Shown here one piece after another: positions 36,423 through 45,336 of a DNA stretch of 64,000 bases. The notes under the pieces are model-generated. The model ran no database searches. It was not told where the DNA came from and saw nothing but the letters and a program-made list of their open reading frames with translations. This stretch comes from an uncultured Christensenellaceae bacterium (GTDB lineage Bacteria > Bacillota > Clostridia > Christensenellales > UBA1242), in assembly GCA_910587225.1 (NCBI GenBank), contig CAJULT010000001.1:51786-115785 (forward strand). Reading direction: 5' to 3'. The position numbers and the translations under genes are program-made. Numbering within the stretch: position 1 is the stretch's first letter; every line of letters begins with the position of its first letter.

Positions 36423-37163
36423 TTATAAATTAACTTTTATTTTTTTTCGTTTTATTCTATTTAAATATGCTGGTATGTAAAAATCAATTACTTTTTGGAC
36501 ACTCTGTGGTGGTACATCAAAATCATGAAAATCGAACTTATTATTTTCAAATCTAAAGTCAAATGAAATATTGTCAAGCGGTATAAATTCCATATCTTTT
36601 TTTATCTGATTAATGACTGAGCCTTTATTTTTATATAACCTTTTGACAATATTTTGTATTTCCTGCAACTGTGCATCGGTTAAATTTGATTTTTCAATTT
36701 CAATATTTTCATAACTTTTTTTAAGAGTTATGTATGGTATTTGTTCATTATTATTTTTACCTAAGTGATCTAAGATATGGTCATCATAACTGAAAGCCAT
36801 TTCTATTAAATCAGAAGCATTTGTTGTATTACTCACATATAAACGACATTTCCAAGATAATATTGTAGACGATTCAATAATCCAAATTTCATTATCTTTT
36901 TCAAAGATAGTGTCAACATTCAGGATAAAATCCTCTAAAGCTTGTTGAGTGTCTATATTTATATGTTCAGATTTAAATCCCTGTTGCCGAACTTTTAAAA
37001 CTAGTAGTGTTTTATTTTTATTAAATAAATTTATCGCAAATTGTAACAATTTTGTTTTTTGCGATTTTTTAAAAATATAGAGTCCGTTCATTTCACTTTG
37101 TTTTCGGAAGCCCATAGCGACAGTAACTAGTGATTTTTGAAATCTTTGAGATGTACTTTTCAA
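36423..37163 (-). CDS. AT-rich hypothetical protein (246 aa)
   Basis: Not recognised. TTG start at 37163 is chosen because AAGGAG lies 6 nt upstream; a longer frame has no site. It is soluble, mixed alpha/beta, rich in Lys, Ile, Asn and Phe. The N-terminal half has the strand pattern KTLLVLKVRQQGF and EIWIIESSTILSWKCRLYVS, and the C-terminal half is helical. Base composition is much more AT-rich than the flanking host genes, which suggests recent transfer. It has its own promoter (37184-37212). Confidence 0.6.
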   Translation of the reverse strand: MKSTSQRFQKSLVTVAMGFRKQSEMNGLYIFKKSQKTKLLQFAINLFNKNKTLLVLKVRQQGFKSEHINIDTQQALEDFILNVDTIFEKDNEIWIIESSTILSWKCRLYVSNTTNASDLIEMAFSYDDHILDHLGKNNNEQIPYITLKKSYENIEIEKSNLTDAQLQEIQNIVKRLYKNKGSVINQIKKDMEFIPLDNISFDFRFENNKFDFHDFDVPPQSVQKVIDFYIPAYLNRIKRKKIKVNL

Positions 37164-37183
37164 TATTTTCTCCTTATAGAAAA

Positions 37184-37212
37184 AGTTTATCAACTATAAT
37201 GAAAAAAGTCAA
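37184..37212 (-). promoter_or_regulatory. Promoter (minus strand)
   Basis: TTGACT (37212-37207), 17-nt spacer, TAAACT (37189-37184), for the gene 36423-37163. Confidence 0.7.
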
Positions 37213-37230
37213 ACTTAAAATTGCATTTCT

Positions 37231-37259
37231 AAAAAAAGACCCAAGCGGGTCTTTTTTTT
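37231..37259. terminator. Bidirectional terminator
   Basis: AAAAAAAGACCC / GGGTCTTTTTTTT with an AAGC loop, directly after the gene 37258-37833. Confidence 0.85.
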
Positions 37260-37833
37260 AAGCGTTATCTTCGTCAGATTGGTCGGCTTTGGTAATGTTT
37301 TTCATTTCTTTAATTCTTTCAATAGCTTCTGGCGCAAGAGCTTTATCTAGGGTGTTAGTTGCGAGATATTTTGCTAATGCTTCATAGCAAGATTTATAGC
37401 GTGGAATCATATTTTCGCTCATAAACTCTTCTGCTTTTGCTATATGTTCTTCTGTGTTTAAGCTTATGTTTTGTGGTTTGCCATCTTTCATATATCCGTA
37501 GGAAAGTTTTTTGTATACCTGCTCAGCGGTGGTTACAATGTAACTAAATTTCCCCATTGTTCTGGAAAGGTTATTGCTAAGCCATCTAAATTCTTGATAG
37601 TATGGGTTTATATCTTTAAATGCCCAAGCTAAACAATTGAATAGGTCACGCAAGTAATCCATATGGTTTGTAGTGGGTGCAAGTACAAAAAAGTTGAGTG
37701 TTGAGTTGATATAATTCCCTTTTTCATCCTTTGCATCTAGTACTTTTAATAAAACTTCTGCGGTCTTATGAAGTTCATGACATTTATTAATTTGAGCTTC
37801 CAAAAGTGCTGGATTTTCTATGATTTTACTCAT
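37258..37833 (-). CDS. Hypothetical helical protein (191 aa)
   Basis: Not recognised. ATG 37833 with AAGAGGAGATTA upstream. Predicted all-helical and cytosolic: LEAQINKCHELHKTAEVLLKVLDAKDE, then DYLRDLFNCLAWAFKDINPYYQEFRWLSNNL. The end is acidic. It is a single-gene unit with its own promoter and terminator next to the AT-rich gene 36423-37163; both may be accessory. Confidence 0.6.
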   Translation of the reverse strand: MSKIIENPALLEAQINKCHELHKTAEVLLKVLDAKDEKGNYINSTLNFFVLAPTTNHMDYLRDLFNCLAWAFKDINPYYQEFRWLSNNLSRTMGKFSYIVTTAEQVYKKLSYGYMKDGKPQNISLNTEEHIAKAEEFMSENMIPRYKSCYEALAKYLATNTLDKALAPEAIERIKEMKNITKADQSDEDNA

Positions 37834-37871
37834 TTTAATCTCCTCTTGATTTTTTATTTATGCCAAGCCTC

Positions 37872-37915
37872 AGTGTCAGCACTTATCATTATACTTATAA
37901 GAAGGAATAAGTCAA
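37872..37915 (-). promoter_or_regulatory. Promoter (minus strand) with nearby palindrome
   Basis: TTGACT (37915-37910), 16-nt spacer, TATAAT (37893-37888). Just downstream lies AGTG-TCAG-CACT (37872-37883), which could be an operator. Confidence 0.6.
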
Positions 37916-37934
37916 TGGTTATTTGCAATTTTAT

Positions 37935-37964
37935 TTGCTTTTTCAGTGGGAATTATGCTATATT
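37935..37964 (+). promoter_or_regulatory. sepF-lspA-rluD promoter
   Basis: TTGCTT (37935-37940), 18-nt spacer ending in TGC, TATATT (37959-37964). Confidence 0.6.
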
Positions 37965-37982
37965 CTTGTTAAGAGGTGACAT

Positions 37983-38351
37983 ATGGCATTTATGAAATAT
38001 GTTTTTGGTGCGCTTGGCTTTGAAAATGATGGCAAAAAAAGCAAACCTAAAAAAGAAAAGCCTAAAAAAGCGACTTACAATTTTAAAAATGGCAAAAATG
38101 AAAGAGTGGAACATATTGATGGCATTCCTGTTTATTATCCTGCAAGTTTTGATCAGTCCAAAGATTATGGTCAGTTTTTGAGAGATAAAAAAGCGGTGAT
38201 AATCAGCATAGAGGCTTGCACAAAGGATGATAGCGAAAGAATATTAGATTACTATCAAGGTGTTGTATATGGTATGAGCGGCAAGTTTATCACGCTTGAC
38301 GAGGGGCGGCTATATCTTCTTTTGCCGCAAGGACTTGAAGTTGAGGAATAA
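37983..38351 (+). CDS. sepF: Cell division protein SepF
   Basis: 122 aa. An N-terminal membrane-binding amphipathic helix (MKYVFGALGF), a Lys-rich linker, then the SepF domain (PVYYPASFDQSKDYGQFLRD, DDSERILDYYQGVVYGMSG, LYLLLPQGLEVE). SepF polymerises into rings that shape and anchor FtsZ bundles. AAGAGGTGAC lies upstream. It leads an operon with lspA and rluD. Confidence 0.94.
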   Translation: MAFMKYVFGALGFENDGKKSKPKKEKPKKATYNFKNGKNERVEHIDGIPVYYPASFDQSKDYGQFLRDKKAVIISIEACTKDDSERILDYYQGVVYGMSGKFITLDEGRLYLLLPQGLEVEE

Positions 38352-38361
38352 GGGGCAGGAA

Positions 38362-38895
38362 TTGAAAAATAAAAAATTTCCAGTTTCAGCGATAATAGCT
38401 ATTTGTGTTGCTGTTGGTGCTTTTGGACTGGATATTCTTACAAAATATATTGTAGAGGCAAATTTGGCGGTAGGGCAGTCCGCTTCTTTTATTCCCGGCT
38501 TTATTGGTTTTCTATTTGATTATAATGACGGTGCTGGTTTTAGCATTCTTTCGGGAAAGCGAGCGCTATTGATTATATTTTCCATCGTTATTTTAGTAGT
38601 AATTATCACTTTCTTTGTATTAAAGCTAGTCAAATCACCTATTAAAGTATCAAAAACGCTAGGCTGGGCTATAGGACTTATCGGGGGCGGCTGTCTTGGC
38701 AATCTTTATGACCGTATTGTTATAGGACAAGTGCGTGACTTTATTAATCTTGAATTTATGCGTTTTCCTATCTTTAATCTTGCTGATACTGCACTTACTA
38801 TTGGTATGATTGTGTTATTTGTTTACCTGATTTTTATATATCCGAAAGAAGAAAAGAAGGCAAAGGAAATTAAAGAAAACAAGGAGGACAAATGA
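38362..38895 (+). CDS. lspA: Lipoprotein signal peptidase LspA
   Basis: 177 aa, four membrane helices. TTG start at 38362 after AGGGGCAGG; a longer frame overlapping sepF has no ribosome binding site. Catalytic aspartates are in GNLYDRIVIGQVRDFIN and FNLADTALTIG. Removes the signal peptide from prolipoproteins. A charged, Lys/Glu-rich C-terminal tail of about 20 residues is extra. It overlaps rluD by 4 nt. Confidence 0.95.
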   Translation: MKNKKFPVSAIIAICVAVGAFGLDILTKYIVEANLAVGQSASFIPGFIGFLFDYNDGAGFSILSGKRALLIIFSIVILVVIITFFVLKLVKSPIKVSKTLGWAIGLIGGGCLGNLYDRIVIGQVRDFINLEFMRFPIFNLADTALTIGMIVLFVYLIFIYPKEEKKAKEIKENKEDK

Positions 38896-39782
38896 CAGAA
38901 AAATTTGTTATCTCTTGTGAAGAAGTCGGTCAGCGACTTGATAGGGTGTTTTGTAACCACTTTCCAGAGTTTACCCGGGCGCATGTTAAAAATTTAATTG
39001 ATGATGGCAAACTATTTTTGGATGGTAAAGTAGTTAAAGCTGGACAAGCTGTAAAAGAAGGACAGGAAGTTGTTTGCGAAATAGAGGAAGTTAAACCGCT
39101 TGATGCGCAACCTGAGGATATTGATTTTGAAATCGTTTATGAAGATGAAGATCTAATTGTAATAAATAAACCGCAAGGGTTGGTTGTTCATCCTTGCGCC
39201 TCTACCAAAAGTGGAACGCTTGTTAACGGGCTTTTGTATCGCATAAAAGATTTATCTGGAATAAATGGCATTCTTCGTCCCGGAATTGTACATAGACTTG
39301 ACAAAAACACCTCGGGGCTTATGGTGGTTGCCAAGAATGACATGGCACATGTTAGCCTTGCGGAGCAGATAAAAAATAAAACTTGTAAGCGAAAATATAA
39401 AGCACTACTTGAAGGCAATTTAAAAAACGACGAAGGTGACATAGAAACCTATCTTGATAGGAGCAAAAGCGACCGAAAGAAAATGGCAGTTTCGGACAAG
39501 GGCAAGCTTGCAATAACTCATTATCGTGTACTTGAAAGATATCCTAAAACATGTCTTGTTGAGTTTGAACTTAAAACGGGTAGAACTCATCAAATTAGAG
39601 TGCATGCGAAAATGCTTGGGCATCCAGTTGTTGGCGACCCGGAGTACGGACATGCTGTTAAAGGGTTAATGGGACAACAACTGCATTCGTACAGTTTGAC
39701 TTTTATTCATCCGCGAACTAAAAAAGAAATGCATTTTGAAATAGACACACCTTTTCAGCGAAGAAGGAAGAGTGAAGAATGA
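38892..39782 (+). CDS. rluD: RluD-type 23S rRNA pseudouridine synthase
   Basis: 296 aa. S4 domain at the start (QRLDRVFCNHFPEFTRAHVKNLIDDGK), then the synthase core with the catalytic aspartate in GIVHRLDKNTSGLMVV, and GRTHQIRVHAKMLGHPVVGDPEYG. It modifies uridines of 23S rRNA. The lspA-rluD order is standard in Firmicutes. It ends before a strong terminator. Confidence 0.93.
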   Translation: MTEKFVISCEEVGQRLDRVFCNHFPEFTRAHVKNLIDDGKLFLDGKVVKAGQAVKEGQEVVCEIEEVKPLDAQPEDIDFEIVYEDEDLIVINKPQGLVVHPCASTKSGTLVNGLLYRIKDLSGINGILRPGIVHRLDKNTSGLMVVAKNDMAHVSLAEQIKNKTCKRKYKALLEGNLKNDEGDIETYLDRSKSDRKKMAVSDKGKLAITHYRVLERYPKTCLVEFELKTGRTHQIRVHAKMLGHPVVGDPEYGHAVKGLMGQQLHSYSLTFIHPRTKKEMHFEIDTPFQRRRKSEE

Positions 39783-39791
39783 AGATTTTAT

Positions 39792-39819
39792 AAAAAAACA
39801 GCCGAGTGGCTGTTTTTTT
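39792..39819. terminator. Bidirectional terminator
   Basis: AAAAAAACAGCC / GGCTGTTTTTTT with a GAGT loop, between convergent rluD and the PH-domain gene. Confidence 0.85.
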
Positions 39820-39820
39820 G

Positions 39821-40210
39821 TTATCTTTGAATTTCGGTAATGCCAACGTGGCGTTTCTTGCGCTCTGCTTCAATTGTGTTTGAAACAAGGTCACGCACTT
39901 CGTAAGGGTGGCTAACTTTACGAAGGTGGAAAAGTGGTGCGCTTTCGTCGTTACTATAAATGGCAATAGTACCAGTTCTAAAAATTTTATCAGCAAGAGA
40001 AATGTGAAGGTTTACGTCGTAGCATCTATATGCGTTGATTTCGTCAATAATAGCAGACAAAAAGCCTTTATGACGGAAAAATTTAACCCATTTAATTTCT
40101 CCATTTTCATCCTTCTTTTGTACTAAATAATATCTATAAAATGATATTGGCAATCCGAAGTGTCTTTTTCTGTCATGCCAAATTACCTCTGCGCCTTTTT
40201 CAAATCTCAT
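39821..40210 (-). CDS. Bacterial PH-domain protein (129 aa)
   Basis: ATG 40210 gives AGGAGG a 6-nt spacing; the ATG two codons upstream abuts it. The fold pattern of bacterial PH domains is visible: YYLVQKKDENGE, FLSAIIDEINAYRCYDVNLHISLADKIFRTGTIAIYSND, then PLFHLRKVSHPYEVRDLVSNTIE. Such domains occur in membrane-associated or stress proteins. No membrane segment here; function unknown. Confidence 0.75.
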   Translation of the reverse strand: MRFEKGAEVIWHDRKRHFGLPISFYRYYLVQKKDENGEIKWVKFFRHKGFLSAIIDEINAYRCYDVNLHISLADKIFRTGTIAIYSNDESAPLFHLRKVSHPYEVRDLVSNTIEAERKKRHVGITEIQR

Positions 40211-40273
40211 AGTCATCCTCCTAAACTTATCTTTATTTTATACGAAATTCATTAAAAAGTAAAGAGTTTTTAT

Positions 40274-40305
40274 AAAAAAAAGAGGCAGAAACTGCCTCTT
40301 TTTTT
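40274..40305. terminator. Bidirectional terminator
   Basis: AAAAAAGAGGCAG / CTGCCTCTTTTTTT with an AAA loop, after the Cys-rich gene 40320-40511. Confidence 0.85.
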
Positions 40306-40319
40306 GATTTTTAAACTTT

Positions 40320-40511
40320 TTAGCATCTATTTCCGCAAGTGCCGCCGCATCCGCAAAGTATAAGCATGAGTAAGATGAGGGTGCATGGGTCACAGCCACA
40401 AGTGCCGTTTCCACCGCAAAGGCATTGCAATAAAAGAATGAGAATAATTAGAGTGCAAGGATCGCAGCCGCAGCCACCATTGCCATTGCAACCATTGTTA
40501 AAAAAGTTCAT
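40320..40511 (-). CDS. Cys/Gly-rich hydrophobic mini-protein with an internal tandem repeat (63 aa)
   Basis: ATG 40511 has AGGAGGAAAAA upstream. The protein contains the same unit twice: G-x-CGCDPCTLI followed by a Leu/Ile run and C-x-C-G-G (residues ~14-34 and ~37-57), ending in GTCGNRC. Thirteen or so cysteines frame two very hydrophobic segments. The CDPC plus hydrophobic unit is also at the end of the 107-aa protein at 12135-12458. It may be an exported or spore-surface structural peptide; no known family was recognised. Confidence 0.65.
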   Translation of the reverse strand: MNFFNNGCNGNGGCGCDPCTLIILILLLQCLCGGNGTCGCDPCTLILLMLILCGCGGTCGNRC

Positions 40512-40709
40512 TTTTTCCTCCTAAGAATTTCCTATGTAATTTGTGGGGCTTAAATTGCCTACACATTAACATACTATTTATTCGTCACTTTTTTTGTGCG
40601 TGATTTAGAGGAAAAATTTAATTTATTTTTCGACAAAACAAGTGTTTTTTCTTTCGCATATTAAATGCACTTGTCCACAAAATATTTTTGTCTTTCAGGA
40701 CGAAAACAG

Positions 40710-40738
40710 TTGACAATAAACGAAAAATAAGGTAAACT
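40710..40738 (+). promoter_or_regulatory. Promoter of the large surface protein
   Basis: TTGACA (40710-40715), 17-nt spacer, TAAACT (40733-40738). The leader carries a GGCTGTCGC / GCGACTGCC hairpin (40757-40780). The rest of the gap 40512-40709 is AT-rich with nothing recognised. Confidence 0.75.
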
Positions 40739-40803
40739 TAAAAAGATTATATTGGTAGGCTGTCGCTATGTGGCGACTGCCACTAAAATTGCGAGGTTTA
40801 TAT

Positions 40804-43800
40804 ATGACTAAAATCAAAAAAACTAAGGGGAAAATCTATAAAGGCGCTATGTTTGCTTTGGCTTCTGTTATGGCTACTTCAATGCTGCCAACAAACGCTT
40901 TGGCATCGCTTGCTGCTTGGACAGGTCCAACAACAAAAGCTAGTGCAAACAGCATAGTTTTAAGAGGGGACAACATTCAAAAGAATGTTATTCTTGGTAA
41001 CACCTATACAATTCCTAAGGCAGAGTATACCGCTGATGGAAGCACTTATAATGATGTGACTAACATTAGAGTTACTTACAAAAACACCAACGACGAGGCT
41101 AAACTTTCAGATGATAAAAAATCATTCAAGCCAACCCGCGTGGGTACTTATGTGATTGAGTATACTTACGGTGCTTACACATTCAATTATGAAATCAACT
41201 GCGAAGTTTCTGGTGCATACTTTGAATTTGATGATTTTGATTATGTTATGCCTTCAGTTTACGACCTTGGAATTTTGAAAGATAAAGAGTACTATGATGT
41301 TTATCTTCCGACCCCAGCTGTTTATGACGAAAATGACAAACTTGTAAAAGAAACTGTTAAAGAAACGACAGATAGTGGTGAAGTAGAAAAAGAGGTTGAT
41401 CTTCCATACTATACTGATTTTGTGGAAGCTGCTACAAAGTCTGACAACTTTGTTGTTATCAGCGTCGCTGGTAGAGAAGGTGTTAAGATTGATGAAGAGG
41501 AAGGCAAGTTTAAAATTGCCGGCAAAGCCACCGATGAGGCCTCGTCAGAAGAATATGGTCTTAGCGTTTGGGGAGTTGGTAACTACACAGTGACTTACTC
41601 ATTCTACAGAAACGACTCATTCATTACTTCTACCGAAAAGACATTTGAAGTTAGCGACAAGTACTATACAGACAAGGATGGCAAGAGTGGTTACACATTA
41701 AACACTACTTGGGGAACAACTCCTTTCACAACTGCAAATACTGGTGTGAAGAAGGAACTTCCTACTATCAAAGGACAAACAAGTGCTACTGATAGTCCTG
41801 CTACAACTGAAATTCCAGTTTCATACAGCGTTCATATTTTCCACAAGGAAGATGGCAAGTATGTTGACAGAACTAATGATGAAGATGGTGAGCCTCTCGC
41901 TCTTGTAAAAGAGTATGGCAAACTTTACTTTATGCCATACGCTGATGGTGATTATAAAATCCAATACACAGTTGAAGATTTCTATGGAAATAAAGCTAAA
42001 GTTGAAAACACTACTTTCTATGTAGATAAAGTTAAAGACCAACAGCTTCCTACCGTTTACGTTTATGACGCTAACGGTGGCTATGACGAAGCAACCAACA
42101 CTTATACAAGTGCTAAAAACAAAATGCTTTCTGCAAGCGGGAATAAGAATATTGTAATTTACGCTATCGGCGCTACTGATAACGCATCTACAAATATCGA
42201 ACTTACAAGAGTTATTCGTCAGCCTGGTTCAACCCGTGTTACAATTTCAGACTATGCTGATAAAAACTTAATTTTCAGTTATACCAACGCAAGAGAGTTT
42301 GTAGCTTCAAACTTTGCAATTAAGCGCGAAATGCTTAAAGGTGATGATAAGGTAACTGATTTGACAGATGATACTCAGGTTCAAACTTGGCTTAGAAATC
42401 ATAATTATCTAATTGTCACTGGCAATCTTAAGAAAAACCCTATAACTGGCGCGGATTTAGTTTGGCCAGAAGGAACTTTCGATAAAGATGGCAACCCTGT
42501 TGACCTTCCTGCGATGAAGGCAGAACTTGAAAAGCAAGGCTTTGCTTATGTGGTAAATGGTGATTACGAATTCAAAGATACTACTTACACTATTGTTTAT
42601 CGCGCACGCGACGAATATGCTATTGAGAAGGGTGATAAGGCAGAAATTTCTTGTGAAATGATTATTTCTACCGATTCATACACAGATTCAATTGCTCCTG
42701 TTGTAACTGGACCTAAAAATCTTCAAAACACCTATCTTCCAGAAGATGTTATTGAATTTAGTGATTTGAGTGCAAACGACACTGACTCTCAAATGGATAA
42801 AGTAGTACTTTACAGATACCTTAATTCTGGTAAAGCGCCTATCGAAAGCGGTGAAACCACACTTGAATTTGATTACTCTAAGACAAATGACTTTACTAAA
42901 CCTAACGGCGAACAAATTAGCGTTGATGAACTTTGGGATGGAACTGCTACTTCTAAATGGTATAAGTTAGACCTTGAAAAGGGCAAGACTAAATATACTA
43001 TTGACCTTGCAAATAAGGTTGATGGCGCACAATATGTTCAGTTGTACATCTATGCAGTTGATGACTTCGGCAATGTAGGTTCTTGGACTAAGACAATGCG
43101 CATTGCTCAAACTAACGATGAGGCAGCACCTGTACTTTACAAGGTAGAGAAGCCTACAAACGTGCTTGAGCAGGGTAATGAAATTATTCTTCCAACCCTT
43201 TACTACGCTGATGACTATGCTGACTATATGTCTTCACAAGTATATGTTTACCATGTGTCTTCAGAAGGCGAAAAGAAACTTGTAACAAGTTACAACATGT
43301 CACCTGAAGCAAACGCTTACAACCAAACCTTTATCCTCAAAGCTGGTGCTTTCCGTGCTTCTTATGCAGGAAAATATGAGGTAGTTGTAGTTGCGAAAGA
43401 TAGTGCTAATCACCAAATCGCAACATACTTTGATTACACAGTTACTGGTGAATCTTATGTTGAAGATATAGAGATTGACAATATCACTTCTGAAACAATT
43501 ACTTTGAGAGTGGGAGAAAAACAATATCTTACCGAACCTACATTATCAATTAGCGGAAGCTCACAATATGGTTATGTAGGAATTGATAGCGATGACGATG
43601 CAAACACAGCTTCTTACTATACTGTAAATGCAGTTTCTTCAGAAACTCCAAACTTCCAACTTGAAACTCACTATTTCAGTGCAACAAGCAAGGGCAAATA
43701 TGAAATTCAATATAATGTATTCCTTGTTAGATATGAGAAGAGCGAGTTAGAGGCGGGCGGTCACCTTGAACTTGTTGACGGCAGACTTTACTTTAAAGAC

Positions 43801-44850
43801 GGCGGAAATAAATATCTTGTTTTCGTAGATAAAACAGTTGACACAGATGGTAACGAAAGCTATGTACTTAGAGTCAATACAAACTCTTGGGCAGACAAAT
43901 CTTCTGATGTTGCTGAAAGCAAGTATTCTTCATACCTTAAATTTGAAACTCGTCAAAGTAAAGTGCAGACTATCAATGTAACTGATACTGATAAACCAAT
44001 CCCTCACATTAACTTTGATAAGATTAAAGCTTCTTATGAAAATACTGGAAGCTGGATTGTAGTACCTAGAATTGAGGCTTCTACACTCAATGCACAAGGA
44101 CTTCATCCTACAAAGTCTTATGTGACAATCACAGTTCAGAAGCCAACAGGCACTGATACCTTAGCAAAAATTGAAATGGGTAATTGGGAAAGTTCAAGTC
44201 TCTTTGTGAAAGCTGATACTGCTGATGCTGACCTTAAAGACGGACAAACCAAAGGGGAACTTAACTTACACCTTGAAGAAAACGGAACTTACACTATCAA
44301 ATATCACCTTGAAGATTATTCAGGCAACTATGATGAAAGTGCAGTTAAGACTATTTCAAATGGTGACGTAGTTAAACCTACAATCACTCCACAAACTGGT
44401 TACCTTAAAAACCAAGACGGTAAAGTGATGAAGAAGGATGAATACAAAGTTGGCGACAGCATTGTAATCGACCTTAGCAAAATTGACCTTGTAGATAAGG
44501 GTGGCTCTGATAGAGATTACCTTCTCAGCAAGCTCAAAATTACCTGTGAAAATACAGACATTAATGAAACTGTATCAAACAGCGGAAACGAAAATGAAAT
44601 GACTTGGAACTTCAAGATCAAAGCCGCTGGAAAATACAAGATTACAATTACTACCGAGGATGAACACAAGTGGACAGCTACCTATACTGAAAATATCACA
44701 GTATCGGGCGCAAACAATGATTCAGTTCCTGTTTACAAGACAATCGGAACAATCCTTATTGTAATCTCATGCGTACTTCTTGTTGGTATAGTTGCTTACT
44801 TCGTAGTTTCAAAAGTTAAACAAGACAAGAAAAAGAAATTAAAGAGGTAA
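40804..44850 (+). CDS. Large surface-exposed Ig-like multidomain protein (1348 aa)
   Basis: ATG 40804 with GAGGT upstream. Signal peptide: basic MTKIKKTKGKIYK, hydrophobic AMFALASVMATSMLPT, cut near NALA-S. At least eight Ig-like units follow, recognisable by the repeated strand G-x-Y-x-(I/V)-x-(Y/V) (VGTYVIEYTY, VGNYTVTYSF, DGDYKIQYTV, KGKYEIQYNV, NGTYTIKYHL, AGKYKITITT), several followed by D-x-x-GN. A single membrane helix (TILIVISCVLLVGIVAYFVV) and a Lys-rich tail (KQDKKKKLKR) anchor it. There is no LPxTG. Likely an adhesin or envelope scaffold; single-gene unit. Confidence 0.8.
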   Translation: MTKIKKTKGKIYKGAMFALASVMATSMLPTNALASLAAWTGPTTKASANSIVLRGDNIQKNVILGNTYTIPKAEYTADGSTYNDVTNIRVTYKNTNDEAKLSDDKKSFKPTRVGTYVIEYTYGAYTFNYEINCEVSGAYFEFDDFDYVMPSVYDLGILKDKEYYDVYLPTPAVYDENDKLVKETVKETTDSGEVEKEVDLPYYTDFVEAATKSDNFVVISVAGREGVKIDEEEGKFKIAGKATDEASSEEYGLSVWGVGNYTVTYSFYRNDSFITSTEKTFEVSDKYYTDKDGKSGYTLNTTWGTTPFTTANTGVKKELPTIKGQTSATDSPATTEIPVSYSVHIFHKEDGKYVDRTNDEDGEPLALVKEYGKLYFMPYADGDYKIQYTVEDFYGNKAKVENTTFYVDKVKDQQLPTVYVYDANGGYDEATNTYTSAKNKMLSASGNKNIVIYAIGATDNASTNIELTRVIRQPGSTRVTISDYADKNLIFSYTNAREFVASNFAIKREMLKGDDKVTDLTDDTQVQTWLRNHNYLIVTGNLKKNPITGADLVWPEGTFDKDGNPVDLPAMKAELEKQGFAYVVNGDYEFKDTTYTIVYRARDEYAIEKGDKAEISCEMIISTDSYTDSIAPVVTGPKNLQNTYLPEDVIEFSDLSANDTDSQMDKVVLYRYLNSGKAPIESGETTLEFDYSKTNDFTKPNGEQISVDELWDGTATSKWYKLDLEKGKTKYTIDLANKVDGAQYVQLYIYAVDDFGNVGSWTKTMRIAQTNDEAAPVLYKVEKPTNVLEQGNEIILPTLYYADDYADYMSSQVYVYHVSSEGEKKLVTSYNMSPEANAYNQTFILKAGAFRASYAGKYEVVVVAKDSANHQIATYFDYTVTGESYVEDIEIDNITSETITLRVGEKQYLTEPTLSISGSSQYGYVGIDSDDDANTASYYTVNAVSSETPNFQLETHYFSATSKGKYEIQYNVFLVRYEKSELEAGGHLELVDGRLYFKDGGNKYLVFVDKTVDTDGNESYVLRVNTNSWADKSSDVAESKYSSYLKFETRQSKVQTINVTDTDKPIPHINFDKIKASYENTGSWIVVPRIEASTLNAQGLHPTKSYVTITVQKPTGTDTLAKIEMGNWESSSLFVKADTADADLKDGQTKGELNLHLEENGTYTIKYHLEDYSGNYDESAVKTISNGDVVKPTITPQTGYLKNQDGKVMKKDEYKVGDSIVIDLSKIDLVDKGGSDRDYLLSKLKITCENTDINETVSNSGNENEMTWNFKIKAAGKYKITITTEDEHKWTATYTENITVSGANNDSVPVYKTIGTILIVISCVLLVGIVAYFVVSKVKQDKKKKLKR

Positions 44851-44854
44851 AATA

Positions 44855-44882
44855 AAAAGAAGGTTTTAAACCTTCTTTTTTG
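44855..44882 (+). terminator. Terminator of the surface protein gene
   Basis: AAAAAGAAGGTTT / AAACCTTCTTTTTT. Confidence 0.85.
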
Positions 44883-44912
44883 TTGTAAAATTAAGATTTT
44901 ATTCCTTTTTTC

Positions 44913-44941
44913 TTGACTTATTAATCTATTTATGTTATATT
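44913..44941 (+). promoter_or_regulatory. rplU-prp-rpmA promoter
   Basis: TTGACT (44913-44918), 17-nt spacer, TATATT (44936-44941). Confidence 0.75.
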
Positions 44942-45020
44942 ATCAGCGTATCCGCATGTAAAGGGTTTTTTAAGTCCTTCTAGGCACCCCGGGCAGCGAG
45001 TTTGGTTAGAGGAGGTAAAG
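44942..45020 (+). promoter_or_regulatory. rplU leader RNA (L21-leader-like)
   Basis: An ~75-nt leader between promoter and rplU, in the position of the L21 leader that regulates rplU-rpmA in Firmicutes. The first transcribed bases ATCAGCGTAT are the same as in the rpsL leader (31654-31663). Assigned by position; the fold was not matched in detail. Confidence 0.5.
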
Positions 45021-45023
45021 ATT

Positions 45024-45332
45024 ATGTTTGCTATTGTACAGACCGGTGGAAAGCAGTATAAAGTAAGTGAGAACGATGTTATCAGCGTTGAAAAGCTTGA
45101 TAATGCTGTTGGCGACAAAGTTAAACTTGAAGTCATTTTAGTAAGTGACAATGGACAAGTTGTTGCTGGAAACCCTGTTGTAGCTGGCGCAGAGTGCGTT
45201 GCAGAAGTAGTTGCTCATGGCAAAGGCGACAAGATTGTCGTTTTCAAATACAAGCCAAAGAAGAACGAGCGTAAAAAGCAAGGTCACAGACAGCCATTTA
45301 CACAACTTAAAATTTTGTCTATAAAGAAGTAA
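45024..45332 (+). CDS. rplU: 50S ribosomal protein L21
   Basis: 102 aa. MFAIVQTGGKQYKVSENDVI at the start and KPKKNERKKQGHRQPFTQLKI at the end are the L21 signature. AGAGGAGG upstream. First gene of the L21-Prp-L27 operon. Confidence 0.98.
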   Translation: MFAIVQTGGKQYKVSENDVISVEKLDNAVGDKVKLEVILVSDNGQVVAGNPVVAGAECVAEVVAHGKGDKIVVFKYKPKKNERKKQGHRQPFTQLKILSIKK

Positions 45333-45336
45333 ATCA

